Source: CAYSPG01 sp964432885 (GTDB lineage: Bacteria; Bacteroidota; Bacteroidia; AKYH767-A; OLB10). Taken from it: DNA of 30,123 nucleotides. Of the stretch, positions 1-6,370 are shown piece by piece. The stretch's first letter is position 1. Each line of letters starts with the position of its first letter. The stretch lies in assembly GCA_964432885.1 (NCBI GenBank), contig CAYSPG010000032.1:1-30123 (forward strand). The letters are read 5' to 3'. Under the pieces are notes generated by a model. The model was not told where the DNA came from, did not search any database, and saw nothing but the letters and a program-made list of their open reading frames with translations. The position numbers and the translations under genes are program-made.

Positions 1-90
1 CCCCCACTCTGCCTCACACCCCCCCACCCTTTTTCTTTGGGGGGGGTGGGGGGGGGGGCCCCCCCCCCCCCCCCACACTCCTCCCCTCCG
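1..90. repeat. Low-complexity C/G tract with G-run/C-run fold-back
   Basis: The first 90 bases are almost only C, with a block of G: eight G (39-46), one T, eleven G (48-58), then sixteen C (59-74). The G block can fold back directly on the C block, and G runs of this length can also form quadruplexes. Nothing here is coding. Such a tract stops polymerases and short-read assemblers, so it may be a real repeat or an artefact at a contig end. Confidence 0.7.
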
Positions 91-100
91 AACAAAAAAC

Positions 101-127
101 TGTCATTCCGAACGAAGTGAGGAATCT
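101..127 (+). repeat. 27-bp dispersed repeat, copy A (forward)
   Basis: This copy begins TGTCATTCCGAACGAAG and ends TGAGGAATCT. Its ATTCC and GGAAT ends are complementary (5-bp arms around 11 nt), so each unit is a small hairpin. It is one of six copies within 101-767. Copy A lies left of the GIY-YIG gene, and copy C lies inverted at that gene's 3' end. Confidence 0.85.
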
Positions 128-151
128 ATATTTCAATTGTGGTTCAATCAT

Positions 152-178
152 TGTCGTTGCAAACGCAGTGAGGAATCT
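152..178 (+). repeat. 27-bp dispersed repeat, copy B (forward, diverged)
   Basis: This copy has the same orientation and 3' half (AACGCAGTGAGGAATCT) as the others, but its left arm has changed from CATTCCG to CGTTGCA, which breaks the internal hairpin. It ends 18 bp before the likely start codon of the GIY-YIG gene. Confidence 0.75.
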
Positions 179-196
179 AATCACGTTATTTGTATT

Positions 197-532
197 ATGG
201 TTCTTAATAATTATTTTGTTTACATTTTAACAAACCCCAATCATACGGTATTGTACACTGGTGTTACTAATGATATTACCAGAAGAGTTTTTGAACATAA
301 AAGGAAATTAAAAGAAGGTTTTACTTCAAAGTATAACACCACTAAGCTGATATATTTTGAGCGGTTTGACTTTATTGATTTGGCTATAGTACGCGAGAAG
401 CAGATTAAAGGATATTCGCGACAAAAGAAACTTGATTTGATAAATTTTTATAATCCTGCATGGGCTGAATTGTATATTAATGGAAAAGTAAATGTGCCTC
501 CTAAAAAAGATTCCTCACTGCGTTCGGAATGA
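197..532 (+). CDS. GIY-YIG endonuclease-domain protein (UvrC-like N-terminal nuclease fold)
   Basis: This is a small stand-alone nuclease of about 111 residues, the usual size for bacterial single-domain GIY-YIG proteins. The motifs are in order: VYIL (GIY motif, Tyr9), LYTGVTND (YIG motif, Tyr20-Gly22), Arg29/Arg30 at the catalytic Arg position, and Glu67 in REKQIK as the metal-binding Glu. A longer reading from 137 would translate repeat B into RCKRSEES, so the ATG at 197 (MVLNNYFVYIL) is preferred. The stop codon and the last eight or so residues (DSSLRSE) are encoded by repeat copy C. The gene is thus embedded in the dispersed repeat family. A role in DNA cleavage is predicted from the fold. 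A role in moving the repeats is only an inference. Confidence 0.85.
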   Translation: MVLNNYFVYILTNPNHTVLYTGVTNDITRRVFEHKRKLKEGFTSKYNTTKLIYFERFDFIDLAIVREKQIKGYSRQKKLDLINFYNPAWAELYINGKVNVPPKKDSSLRSE

Positions 533-534
533 CA
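508..534 (-). repeat. 27-bp dispersed repeat, copy C (inverted)
   Basis: On the plus strand it reads AGATTCCTCACTGCG then TTCGGAATGACA, the reverse complement of the family consensus. It contains the stop codon (TGA, 530-532) of the GIY-YIG gene. Together with copy A it forms an inverted pair around that gene. Confidence 0.85.
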
Positions 535-581
535 AGTGCAAAACTTTATTATTATTCATAGGAGAGTGAGGCTGCTGATGG

Positions 582-608
582 AGATTCCTCATTTCATTCG
601 GAATGACA
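582..608 (-). repeat. 27-bp dispersed repeat, copy D (inverted)
   Basis: Reverse-oriented copy with three changes in the loop (TCATTTCATTCGG). It faces copy E across the 44-bp palindrome. The mirror image of copy D about the palindrome centre falls one base from copy E, so 582-714 is a nested, near-symmetric inverted repeat. Confidence 0.85.
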
Positions 609-625
609 AGCTTGTCCGTTGCTTT

Positions 626-669
626 GGAAGGAAGGATGGGAATGGCGCGCCATTCCCATCCTTCCTTCC
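626..669. repeat. Perfect 44-bp palindrome
   Basis: The left arm GGAAGGAAGGATGGGAAT plus GGCG (626-647) is followed directly by its exact reverse complement (648-669), centred on GGCGCGCC with no spacer. The match stops cleanly at 625/670. There is no T tract after it, and it lies 160 bp before the next gene, so it is not an ordinary terminator. Confidence 0.9.
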
Positions 670-687
670 TTAATTATATTCACTTAT

Positions 688-714
688 TGTCATTCCGAAC
701 GCAGTGAGGAATCT
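688..714 (+). repeat. 27-bp dispersed repeat, copy E (forward)
   Basis: Consensus-like forward copy, with TGTCATTCCGAACGCAG followed by TGAGGAATCT. It is the right-hand partner of copy D around the 44-bp palindrome. Confidence 0.85.
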
Positions 715-742
715 TTTTTTAATATGCAAAATGATATTACAA

Positions 743-767
743 GGACATACCCGGAAGTGAGGAATCT
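743..767 (+). repeat. 27-bp dispersed repeat, copy F (decayed)
   Basis: Only the right half (GGAAGTGAGGAATCT) is well kept. The left half reads GGACATACCC instead of TGTCATTCCG. It is the copy nearest to the histidine kinase gene. Confidence 0.55.
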
Positions 768-801
768 CCTTATCTTAATCATACAACTGTAATAAATATT
801 T

Positions 802-825
802 TACTTTTGGTTGTGAATAACAACC
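802..825 (+). promoter_or_regulatory. Candidate -7 element and hairpin before the histidine kinase gene
   Basis: TACTTTTG (802-809) matches the Bacteroidota -7 consensus TAnnTTTG and lies 19 bp before the ATG at 829. No TTG was found at the expected -33 distance. The end of this element overlaps a perfect inverted repeat, GGTTGT-gaata-ACAACC (809-825), which ends three bases before the start codon. It could be an operator or a structure near the transcription start. Confidence 0.45.
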
Positions 826-828
826 TGT

Positions 829-3252
829 ATGCCGTTTAGAAGATATTTTTTTGTGTTTGCTTTTTTTGTTTTGTTAACCAAAACACAGGCGCAGTCTAAT
901 CTTGTTCGCGATAGTTTGAATAGTTTATTGCAGGCTGCTTCCTCAAACGAAAACCGCGCAGCGTTGTTGGTTGAGATTTCAAAAACATATCGCAGCACCG
1001 TGCCCGATTCGGCATATTACTTTGCCGATTCGGCTTTAAAAATTTTGGAACAACTAAATAAGCCCGAACTGTTTAACACCGCATTGCTTGGTAAAGGCGT
1101 GGCATTGCTCAGGCAAAAAAAATATGAGCAGGCGATTAGGTGTATTGACGATGCGAAAAAATATTTTATCTCAACAAAAAATAAATTCTATGAAGCCGAG
1201 TGCAAAAAGTTTTTGGGCAACCTGTATAATGAACAAGGCGACTACCAGAAGGGCGATGCCATGCTTACTCAGGCGCTTAATGATTTTGTTTTGTTAAAAA
1301 AATCAAACAACAAAACAACGCATGCAGAAATTGATAAAAGCATAAATGCCGCCTTGCATTTCAGGTACCTGGCAAAGTTTATGCAAAGCGATTACCGCGG
1401 TGCGCTTGTTGTATTACACGATGCCGAAAAGTTTGTTACAACACATGGCGTAAAAAACGCGGCAATTTATAACAGCTTTGGCGGTGTGTATGCTAACTTG
1501 GGCAACCACGATAGTTCATTGCACTTTTTTTTAAAAGGACTTGATGTTGCCATAAAATATGCCGACACCGAGGAGGAGCTTCGTTACTACAATAATATAG
1601 GTTATGAGTATGTTAAGCTAAGCAACTACAACAAAGCATTAGCGTATTACACAACCGGAATAAAAAAAGCCACTTTGCTAAAGCAGCACCGCACGCTTGG
1701 CATATTGCTGGAGAATGCCGGAAGTGTGTATGAAAAGAAGGCACAGTATCCAATTGCGTTGGAGTATTACATGAAAGCGCTAAACATTTTAAATCAATAC
1801 GGGCAGCCGGTGGAGGTGGCAAGTGCTTATACATTGATTGGCGAATATTATCTTAATCAAAAAAATACAGATGAGGCATTACTAAACTTTGACAGCGCGC
1901 AGGTAATTCTTGAAAAGATAAAACACAAAAAACGCCTTGCCGAGTTGTATGAAAAAAAAGGAAGTGTATATACGCTGCAAAAAAAATTGACGGATGCCAC
2001 AGCCATGTACCGGCAAAGTTTGCGCATGCGCACCCAGTTGGGCAATGCCGATGATTTAGCTGCCATTCATTATACAATAGCTGAATTTTTTCTTGAAAAT
2101 TATTCGGAACAAAACCAGGCTTGGACGGACAGTGCCATTGTGTATTATAAAAAGGCGATTGAAAATAACGCTGCCACTAAAAACCGATTGGTGCTTGCTA
2201 ACAGTTACACGGGGTTGGGCAAAGCCAGTTTAAAAGAAAACAAATGGAATGATGCCATTGTGTGGTTTGATGCTGCCGTAAAAATTGCCGACAGTTTAAA
2301 GCTGCGAAAAAATTTGTACGAAAATTATTTATGGCTGTCGGTAGCGTATGAAAAAACAAACAATGTGGCACAGTCGTATCACTTCTATAAATTATATGCT
2401 GCTGAAAAAGATTCGGTGTATAATGAAACCACTTCCAAACAAATTGCCGAAATAGAAACCAAATACGAAACCGAAAAAAAAGAAAAACAAATTGAATTGC
2501 TTAATAAGGACAATGAAATAAAATCGCTGGCAATAAAAAAGCAACAGGTGTTGCGCAATTCTATTATTGGAGGAGCGGTGTTGCTGCTGATTATTCTGAT
2601 TCTTGTTTTTAATCGTTACCGTATTACACAACAGCACAAACAGCAAGCCGAGCGCATGCGCATTAGCACCGATTTGCACGATGAGGTGGGCAGCACACTT
2701 AGCAGCATTGGCATGATTAGTCATTATGCATCGTCAAAAATTAAGGAGAAGAATAATGCCGAAGCGCAAAAGATGGTTGATGAAATTGCGGAATCTGCAA
2801 TGCAAATGGGCGATGATATTAACGACATCATCTGGGCAATTAATCCGCGCAACGATAGTTTGGAAAGTGTGATAAACCGTTTGCGCAATTATGCATCGGG
2901 CATTACGCAGGCAAAAAATATTACACTGCACTTTAATTACCAGGAGGACTTAATGCAAGAGAACATTTCTATGCAAAAAAGAAAAAACATTTATCTCATT
3001 TGCAAAGAAGCCATTAATAATGCGGTAAAGTATTCGGAGTGTAATAATCTTTGGGTATCGTTTCAAAAAAACAAATCGGCATTGTGTATTTCTGTTAAGG
3101 ATGATGGCAAAGGGTTTAACACCGAAAATGGTTTCGACAGTAATGGACTAAAGAACATGCGCCAGCGAGCAGAAGATTTGGGTGCTGCTTTTTTATTGCA
3201 ATCGGCACCCGGAAGCGGAACTACTATAAATGTTGAAATGAAAATGGGTTAG
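829..3252 (+). CDS. TPR-repeat sensor histidine kinase (HisKA_3 / HATPase_c, NarL-type)
   Basis: This is a membrane sensor kinase of 807 residues. In order it has a signal peptide (MPFRRYFFVF..TKTQAQ, about 1-22), a long run of tetratricopeptide repeats (about 60-540) predicted to lie outside the inner membrane, a short coiled stretch, a membrane segment (about 578-600, GGAVLLLIILILVF), a HisKA_3 dimerisation domain with phospho-acceptor His617 in DLHDEVGSTLSS, and an HATPase_c domain with N-box EAINNAVKY (727-735) and G-box DDGKGF (758-763), then GLKNM. Kinases of this architecture normally signal to a REC-LuxR response regulator. None is adjacent: the only LuxR HTH nearby (4931) lacks a receiver domain. 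The ligand is unknown. Transcription probably ends in the inverted repeat at 3294-3396. Confidence 0.92.
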   Translation: MPFRRYFFVFAFFVLLTKTQAQSNLVRDSLNSLLQAASSNENRAALLVEISKTYRSTVPDSAYYFADSALKILEQLNKPELFNTALLGKGVALLRQKKYEQAIRCIDDAKKYFISTKNKFYEAECKKFLGNLYNEQGDYQKGDAMLTQALNDFVLLKKSNNKTTHAEIDKSINAALHFRYLAKFMQSDYRGALVVLHDAEKFVTTHGVKNAAIYNSFGGVYANLGNHDSSLHFFLKGLDVAIKYADTEEELRYYNNIGYEYVKLSNYNKALAYYTTGIKKATLLKQHRTLGILLENAGSVYEKKAQYPIALEYYMKALNILNQYGQPVEVASAYTLIGEYYLNQKNTDEALLNFDSAQVILEKIKHKKRLAELYEKKGSVYTLQKKLTDATAMYRQSLRMRTQLGNADDLAAIHYTIAEFFLENYSEQNQAWTDSAIVYYKKAIENNAATKNRLVLANSYTGLGKASLKENKWNDAIVWFDAAVKIADSLKLRKNLYENYLWLSVAYEKTNNVAQSYHFYKLYAAEKDSVYNETTSKQIAEIETKYETEKKEKQIELLNKDNEIKSLAIKKQQVLRNSIIGGAVLLLIILILVFNRYRITQQHKQQAERMRISTDLHDEVGSTLSSIGMISHYASSKIKEKNNAEAQKMVDEIAESAMQMGDDINDIIWAINPRNDSLESVINRLRNYASGITQAKNITLHFNYQEDLMQENISMQKRKNIYLICKEAINNAVKYSECNNLWVSFQKNKSALCISVKDDGKGFNTENGFDSNGLKNMRQRAEDLGAAFLLQSAPGSGTTINVEMKMG

Positions 3253-3293
3253 CCTCAAATAGAAAAATTAACCCCAAAGGACATTAAAAAAAA

Positions 3294-3396
3294 TTAACCG
3301 CAAAGAGCGTAAAGGTTTTCGCAAAGAACGCAGAGGAAACAGGTATTTTCTCTTCGCACCCTTTGCGTTTTTTTTCTTGGCGTTCTTTGCGGTTAA
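3294..3396. repeat. Dispersed inverted repeat (TTAACCGCAAAGA family)
   Basis: The left arm TTAACCGCAAAGAGCG (3294-3309) and the right arm CGTTCTTTGCGGTTAA (3381-3396) are complementary at 15 of 16 positions. Inside, further CGCAAAGAACGC and CTTTGCGTTTT segments extend the pairing. Units built from CGCAAAGAACGC words recur in many Bacteroidota genomes. This one lies 42 bp after the kinase stop codon and could also act as a terminator. The rest of 3253-3568 is AT-rich and shows nothing else I can name. Confidence 0.75.
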
Positions 3397-3568
3397 ACTT
3401 TTCTTCTATCATCACTATCGGTGATATTTTTCCATCATATACCATCATCCATTTTTCAAAAAACACGTTTCTCCTCTCAAAACATCAAAATAAAAAATCA
3501 CCGCTGTTGGCTATTGACGGACGGCATGCCGGCATAGCATATTTGGGCTATCAAAAAAAGAATAACCA

Positions 3569-3961
3569 ATGCCCGAATTAAAAATTTTTAGCCACAACTT
3601 AACAAGCGGTTTACAGTTTTTAAAAACCGCATTAGCTGTTGCGCAACATATTGTCAGCAAAATTATTTCGGGTAATGGTCAATACGGTCATAAACCGGCT
3701 TCCGAAATTTTGAGGCACTATCAATATGATCGTATGGAGGGATGCGGAAAATTCCGTATGCATCAATACTATCGTATGGGTGGCTGCGGAAAATTCCGTA
3801 ATGGTCAGTATGGTCGTATGGATGGCTGCGGAAAGTTTCGTAATTGTCAATATGAACATATGGAGGCTTGCGGAAAATTCCGTAATGATATTGTATATCA
3901 TATTACCCTGAGCTTTTTTTTCCTCATCCCAATTTTAACTCATAAACAACATAAAAAATAA
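3569..3961 (+). CDS. Doubtful ORF over the 42-bp tandem repeat array
   Basis: This 130-codon reading contains four 14-residue units of the type QYxRMxGCGKFRN (about residues 52-106). Because 42 is a multiple of three and the unit has no stop codons in several frames, two other frames are also open across the array. An open frame is therefore weak evidence of coding. The C-terminus (SFFFLIPILTHKQHKK) looks like translated intergenic sequence. No signal peptide or known domain is visible. If real, it would be a Cys/Gly/Lys-containing repeat peptide just upstream of the 3968 gene. A non-coding array is at least as likely. Confidence 0.25.
   Translation: MPELKIFSHNLTSGLQFLKTALAVAQHIVSKIISGNGQYGHKPASEILRHYQYDRMEGCGKFRMHQYYRMGGCGKFRNGQYGRMDGCGKFRNCQYEHMEACGKFRNDIVYHITLSFFFLIPILTHKQHKK
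3721..3888. repeat. Tandem repeat array, four 42-bp units
   Basis: The units are 3721-3762, 3763-3804, 3805-3846 and 3847-3888, with a decayed unit before the first (about 3673-3720). Each unit carries an inverted repeat CGGAA-2nt-TTCCG at offset 25 (3745-3756, 3787-3798, 3829-3840, 3871-3882). In unit 3 it has mutated to CGGAAAGTTTCG. A 42-bp period is four helical turns, so these sites would lie on one face of the DNA. The array ends 79 bp before the 3968 gene. Confidence 0.88.
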
Positions 3962-3967
3962 AAAAAC

Positions 3968-4927
3968 ATGCCATCACGTCACTTGCCACAAACAACCGAG
4001 CAGCGCTACAATGCCCTGCGCAATGCCCGTACAAAAAAAGATAACACCCCCGGGCAAACCGTAATACAGGCCGCCACAGTAGTAAGGCTTGACGCTGCCG
4101 AAACGCAGCTAAAGGGGCTTATACAAACCAGCAACAATGCCCTGCAGGCGCAAACCAGTGCAACGGGTATAACCAAGCCGCTGTTTGACAGTTGCCAGAT
4201 GTGGTACTCGCAACTGATACAACATTTAAACGATGCCATAGCCCGTGGCGAATTTGAACCCAGCGTGCGCGCATTTTATGGCATAGATGTAAACGATGCC
4301 ACCGTGCCCGATGTAAAAAGTTATGACGATTTAAAAACCCGCGGGCAGGATTTAATAAATGGCGAAGCTGCACGAATCGCTGCCGGAGGCACTGCCATGA
4401 CGTTTCCTACCGTTGATGATTTTGACACCTTGCAATTTACTCCGTTTAACGCAGCCCTTGCTGCACAAAGCACTGCCAAAGATGCGTATGATAATTCATT
4501 AGAAACTATAGATAATAACAACGATAACTATAACGATGTGATTTTGCGCATGTGGAACGAAATTGAACTTGCCTTTTATAACGAAACCCCCAGCAGCCTA
4601 AGGCGCAATGCCCGCGAGTGGGGCGTGGTATATACACCCAATAAAGGCGAAAAAGTAAAACTTACCGTACCGGCATCAAGCACCCTTACTGCCGATGATT
4701 TTGATATAGCAAACGACATGAACTTTAAAGCAAAAAACACCGGCACCGTAAGCATACTATTATGCCGCAGCACCACCGCAGGCGCAGCATGCACCACAGG
4801 CGTTAGCGTAGCTGCCGGAGCCACCGTAAACTTTTCGGCAGCCGATTTGGGAGCCACCGGACAGTTTTTAAATGCTACTAATAGTGATGCGGGTACTGAG
4901 GGGAAAATTGAAATAGAACGACTTTAA
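3968..4927 (+). CDS. Unrecognised 319-residue protein, helical N-terminus and beta-rich C-terminus
   Basis: I do not recognise a named family. No signal peptide, membrane segment or lipobox is seen, so the protein is predicted cytoplasmic. Residues about 1-205 look helical and polar (TEQRYNALRNARTKKD, LDAAETQLKGLIQTSNNALQ). A motif SSLRRNAREWGVVY (about 212-225) follows, and the last ~90 residues are Thr/Ala/Val-rich with alternating patterns, suggesting a small beta-sandwich. It lies after the 42-bp array, and its stop codon is three bases before the ATG of the orphan LuxR HTH gene, so the two are probably co-transcribed. The layout (helical body plus beta cap) would suit a structural or self-assembling protein, but that is speculation. 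Confidence 0.75.
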   Translation: MPSRHLPQTTEQRYNALRNARTKKDNTPGQTVIQAATVVRLDAAETQLKGLIQTSNNALQAQTSATGITKPLFDSCQMWYSQLIQHLNDAIARGEFEPSVRAFYGIDVNDATVPDVKSYDDLKTRGQDLINGEAARIAAGGTAMTFPTVDDFDTLQFTPFNAALAAQSTAKDAYDNSLETIDNNNDNYNDVILRMWNEIELAFYNETPSSLRRNAREWGVVYTPNKGEKVKLTVPASSTLTADDFDIANDMNFKAKNTGTVSILLCRSTTAGAACTTGVSVAAGATVNFSAADLGATGQFLNATNSDAGTEGKIEIERL

Positions 4928-4930
4928 CGC

Positions 4931-5179
4931 ATGCATTATACACATATATATACTATGCCCGATTCTGAAAAAGAAACAAATATTAATAACCTCACCCCAC
5001 GTGAAACAGAAATAATGCGGCTGATTGCCGATGGTTTTACCAATAGCATGATTGCGGATAAGTTATGTATAAGCACCAACACGGTACACAATCATCGCGT
5101 AAGCATATTTAAAAAGTTAAATGCACACAACATAGCCACAATGATAAAAGCAGCACGGCAATTGGGCATGATAAAGTAA
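4931..5179 (+). CDS. Stand-alone LuxR/GerE-type HTH protein (no receiver domain)
   Basis: This is an 82-residue protein consisting almost only of a LuxR HTH: LTPRETEIMRLIADGF, then SMIADKLCISTNTVHNHRVSIFKKL with the recognition helix around STNTVHNHR. The conserved Glu of TPRE and the IA..L and TV..H positions are kept. There is no REC, PAS or autoinducer domain, so activity would depend on abundance or on a partner protein. The ATG at 4955 (MPDSEKETN) is a plausible alternative start, since MHYTHIYT is unlike a domain start. The 3-bp gap to the 3968 gene suggests an operon. A hairpin ATAGCC-caaaca-GGCTAT (5209-5226) follows the stop codon and may be a weak terminator. Confidence 0.85.
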   Translation: MHYTHIYTMPDSEKETNINNLTPRETEIMRLIADGFTNSMIADKLCISTNTVHNHRVSIFKKLNAHNIATMIKAARQLGMIK

Positions 5180-5208
5180 AAGCAGCAGCAAAAAACCATA
5201 AATAAAAT

Positions 5209-5226
5209 ATAGCCCAAACAGGCTAT
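5209..5226 (+). terminator. Weak hairpin after the LuxR HTH gene
   Basis: ATAGCC, a six-base loop (CAAACA) and GGCTAT form a perfect 6-bp stem 30 bp after the stop codon. No strong T tract follows, so termination here is uncertain. Confidence 0.35.
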
Positions 5227-5301
5227 TGTATAAACAAAACAATACCCAAATATTTACAAATAATATTAACACATAATTCTATCAATCTAAATTCAAACAA
5301 A

Positions 5302-6339
5302 ATGAAAAATCAAAAATTAATTTTAGCAGCAATGTTTACCATTGCAACATTAACCCTTAATGCCACTGTGCGCACCGTTAGCAACCATGTGCTGGGTGGC
5401 GCGCAGTATGCCGATCTCTGGAGTGCTTACCAAGCATGTTCCAGTGGTGATACTGTGGTAATAGAAGGTACCACTACATCGTATAATTTATTTAATGATT
5501 TTGCAAAAAACCTGGTGGTAATAGGGCCGGGCATAAATACCCAAAAACAGGGTTTTAATACTGCCTGGTTAGAACGGGCAAACGGTGGGGGATATGGCGC
5601 TACTTGGTTTTTTAGTTCAGGAGCGCAGGGAAGTAAATTTTATGGGCTCGACTTTGCTGTTGGTTCCCTGCATGAACTTGAAATAAATGTATCCAACCTA
5701 ACCTTTGAAAATTGCCGCTTTAGCCGTGGGGTAAGGGTGGCAGGCTCCAACACACAGTTTATTAATTGTGTATTTGATGATGGTTCGGTTTATATGCCCA
5801 ATATGGTAACATCGGTTGTGTTTACTAACTGCATTTTCGATATTCCAGTAGAAGGCAACAGCGCCTATCAGCAGGTAATTTTTGACCATTGTATGTTTCT
5901 TACATCGTCCAATTGTTTTACAACTATTAACTCATGGAAGTTTTCCAATTCGGTGTTTATGAATACCACTAATTTTTCGGGTGCTGCCAGTTGCGAATTT
6001 CAGAATAATATATGCCGCCTTTCGGCCACCTTTCCTCCGGCTGGTAATGTTGATCTTGGTGGAAACCAGGTGGGTGTTAATCCCAATTTTGTAACATATA
6101 CATTGGGTGCTACTTACAGTACAAGTCACGATTATCATTTGCAGGCAGGCTCACTGGCCATTGGTGCTGCTACCGATGCCACAGATATTGGCGTGCACGG
6201 AGGCTTTTCCAATTTCAGCGAGCAGGGCGAAGCTTTAATTGTTCCCGTAGTGCGCTCCATGAGCATAAGTAACCCCACCGTGCTGCCCAACGGCACCATC
6301 AGCGTGCAGGTTACTGCCACCAAACCCGATGATAATTAA
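5302..6339 (+). CDS. Secreted right-handed beta-helix-like protein
   Basis: The 345-residue protein begins with a clear signal peptide (MKNQKLILAAMFTIATLTLNA). Rungs such as VSNLTFENCRFSRGVRV, NTQFINCVFDDGSVYM and TSVVFTNCIFDIPVE follow, each with an F-x-N-C-x-F core. This is the pattern of pectate-lyase-like beta-helices (about residues 80-235). The C-terminus (SISNPTVLPNGTISVQVTATKPDDN) carries no T9SS sorting signal. It ends 31 bp before the start codon of the next gene, a large T9SS cargo, so the pair is probably one transcript. No catalytic residues can be assigned. It may be an adhesin-like or structural helix rather than an enzyme. Confidence 0.75.
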   Translation: MKNQKLILAAMFTIATLTLNATVRTVSNHVLGGAQYADLWSAYQACSSGDTVVIEGTTTSYNLFNDFAKNLVVIGPGINTQKQGFNTAWLERANGGGYGATWFFSSGAQGSKFYGLDFAVGSLHELEINVSNLTFENCRFSRGVRVAGSNTQFINCVFDDGSVYMPNMVTSVVFTNCIFDIPVEGNSAYQQVIFDHCMFLTSSNCFTTINSWKFSNSVFMNTTNFSGAASCEFQNNICRLSATFPPAGNVDLGGNQVGVNPNFVTYTLGATYSTSHDYHLQAGSLAIGAATDATDIGVHGGFSNFSEQGEALIVPVVRSMSISNPTVLPNGTISVQVTATKPDDN

Positions 6340-6370
6340 TTCATTCTTTTTCATCAAAAAAAAGACTTCA

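Noticed and set aside
626..669. Terminator for the GIY-YIG gene
   Set aside because: The palindrome has no loop or T tract on either side and is 94 bp past the stop codon, beyond two repeat copies.
101..767. Insertion sequence with terminal inverted repeats
   Set aside because: No transposase is present, and the inverted A/C pair lacks clear target-site duplications. A GIY-YIG-linked element remains possible but is not a classical IS.
801..998. Minus-strand ORF at the kinase start
   Set aside because: It overlaps the kinase signal-peptide region and its promoter and has no recognisable feature.
2392..2724. 110-codon minus-strand ORF in the kinase gene
   Set aside because: It is antisense to the coiled-coil, membrane and HisKA region. 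Its Phe-rich product mirrors the AAA/GAA codons of the kinase.
3721..3888. CRISPR array
   Set aside because: The 42-bp units are contiguous and diverged along their whole length, with no alternation of identical repeats and unique spacers and no cas genes.
3632..3901. Minus-strand ORF over the tandem array
   Set aside because: It is open only because the repeat unit lacks stop codons in several frames. The translation (ITEFSAS.. repeats) resembles no protein.
5179..5302. Riboswitch upstream of the beta-helix gene
   Set aside because: Only one 6-bp hairpin is present. No known riboswitch core was recognised.
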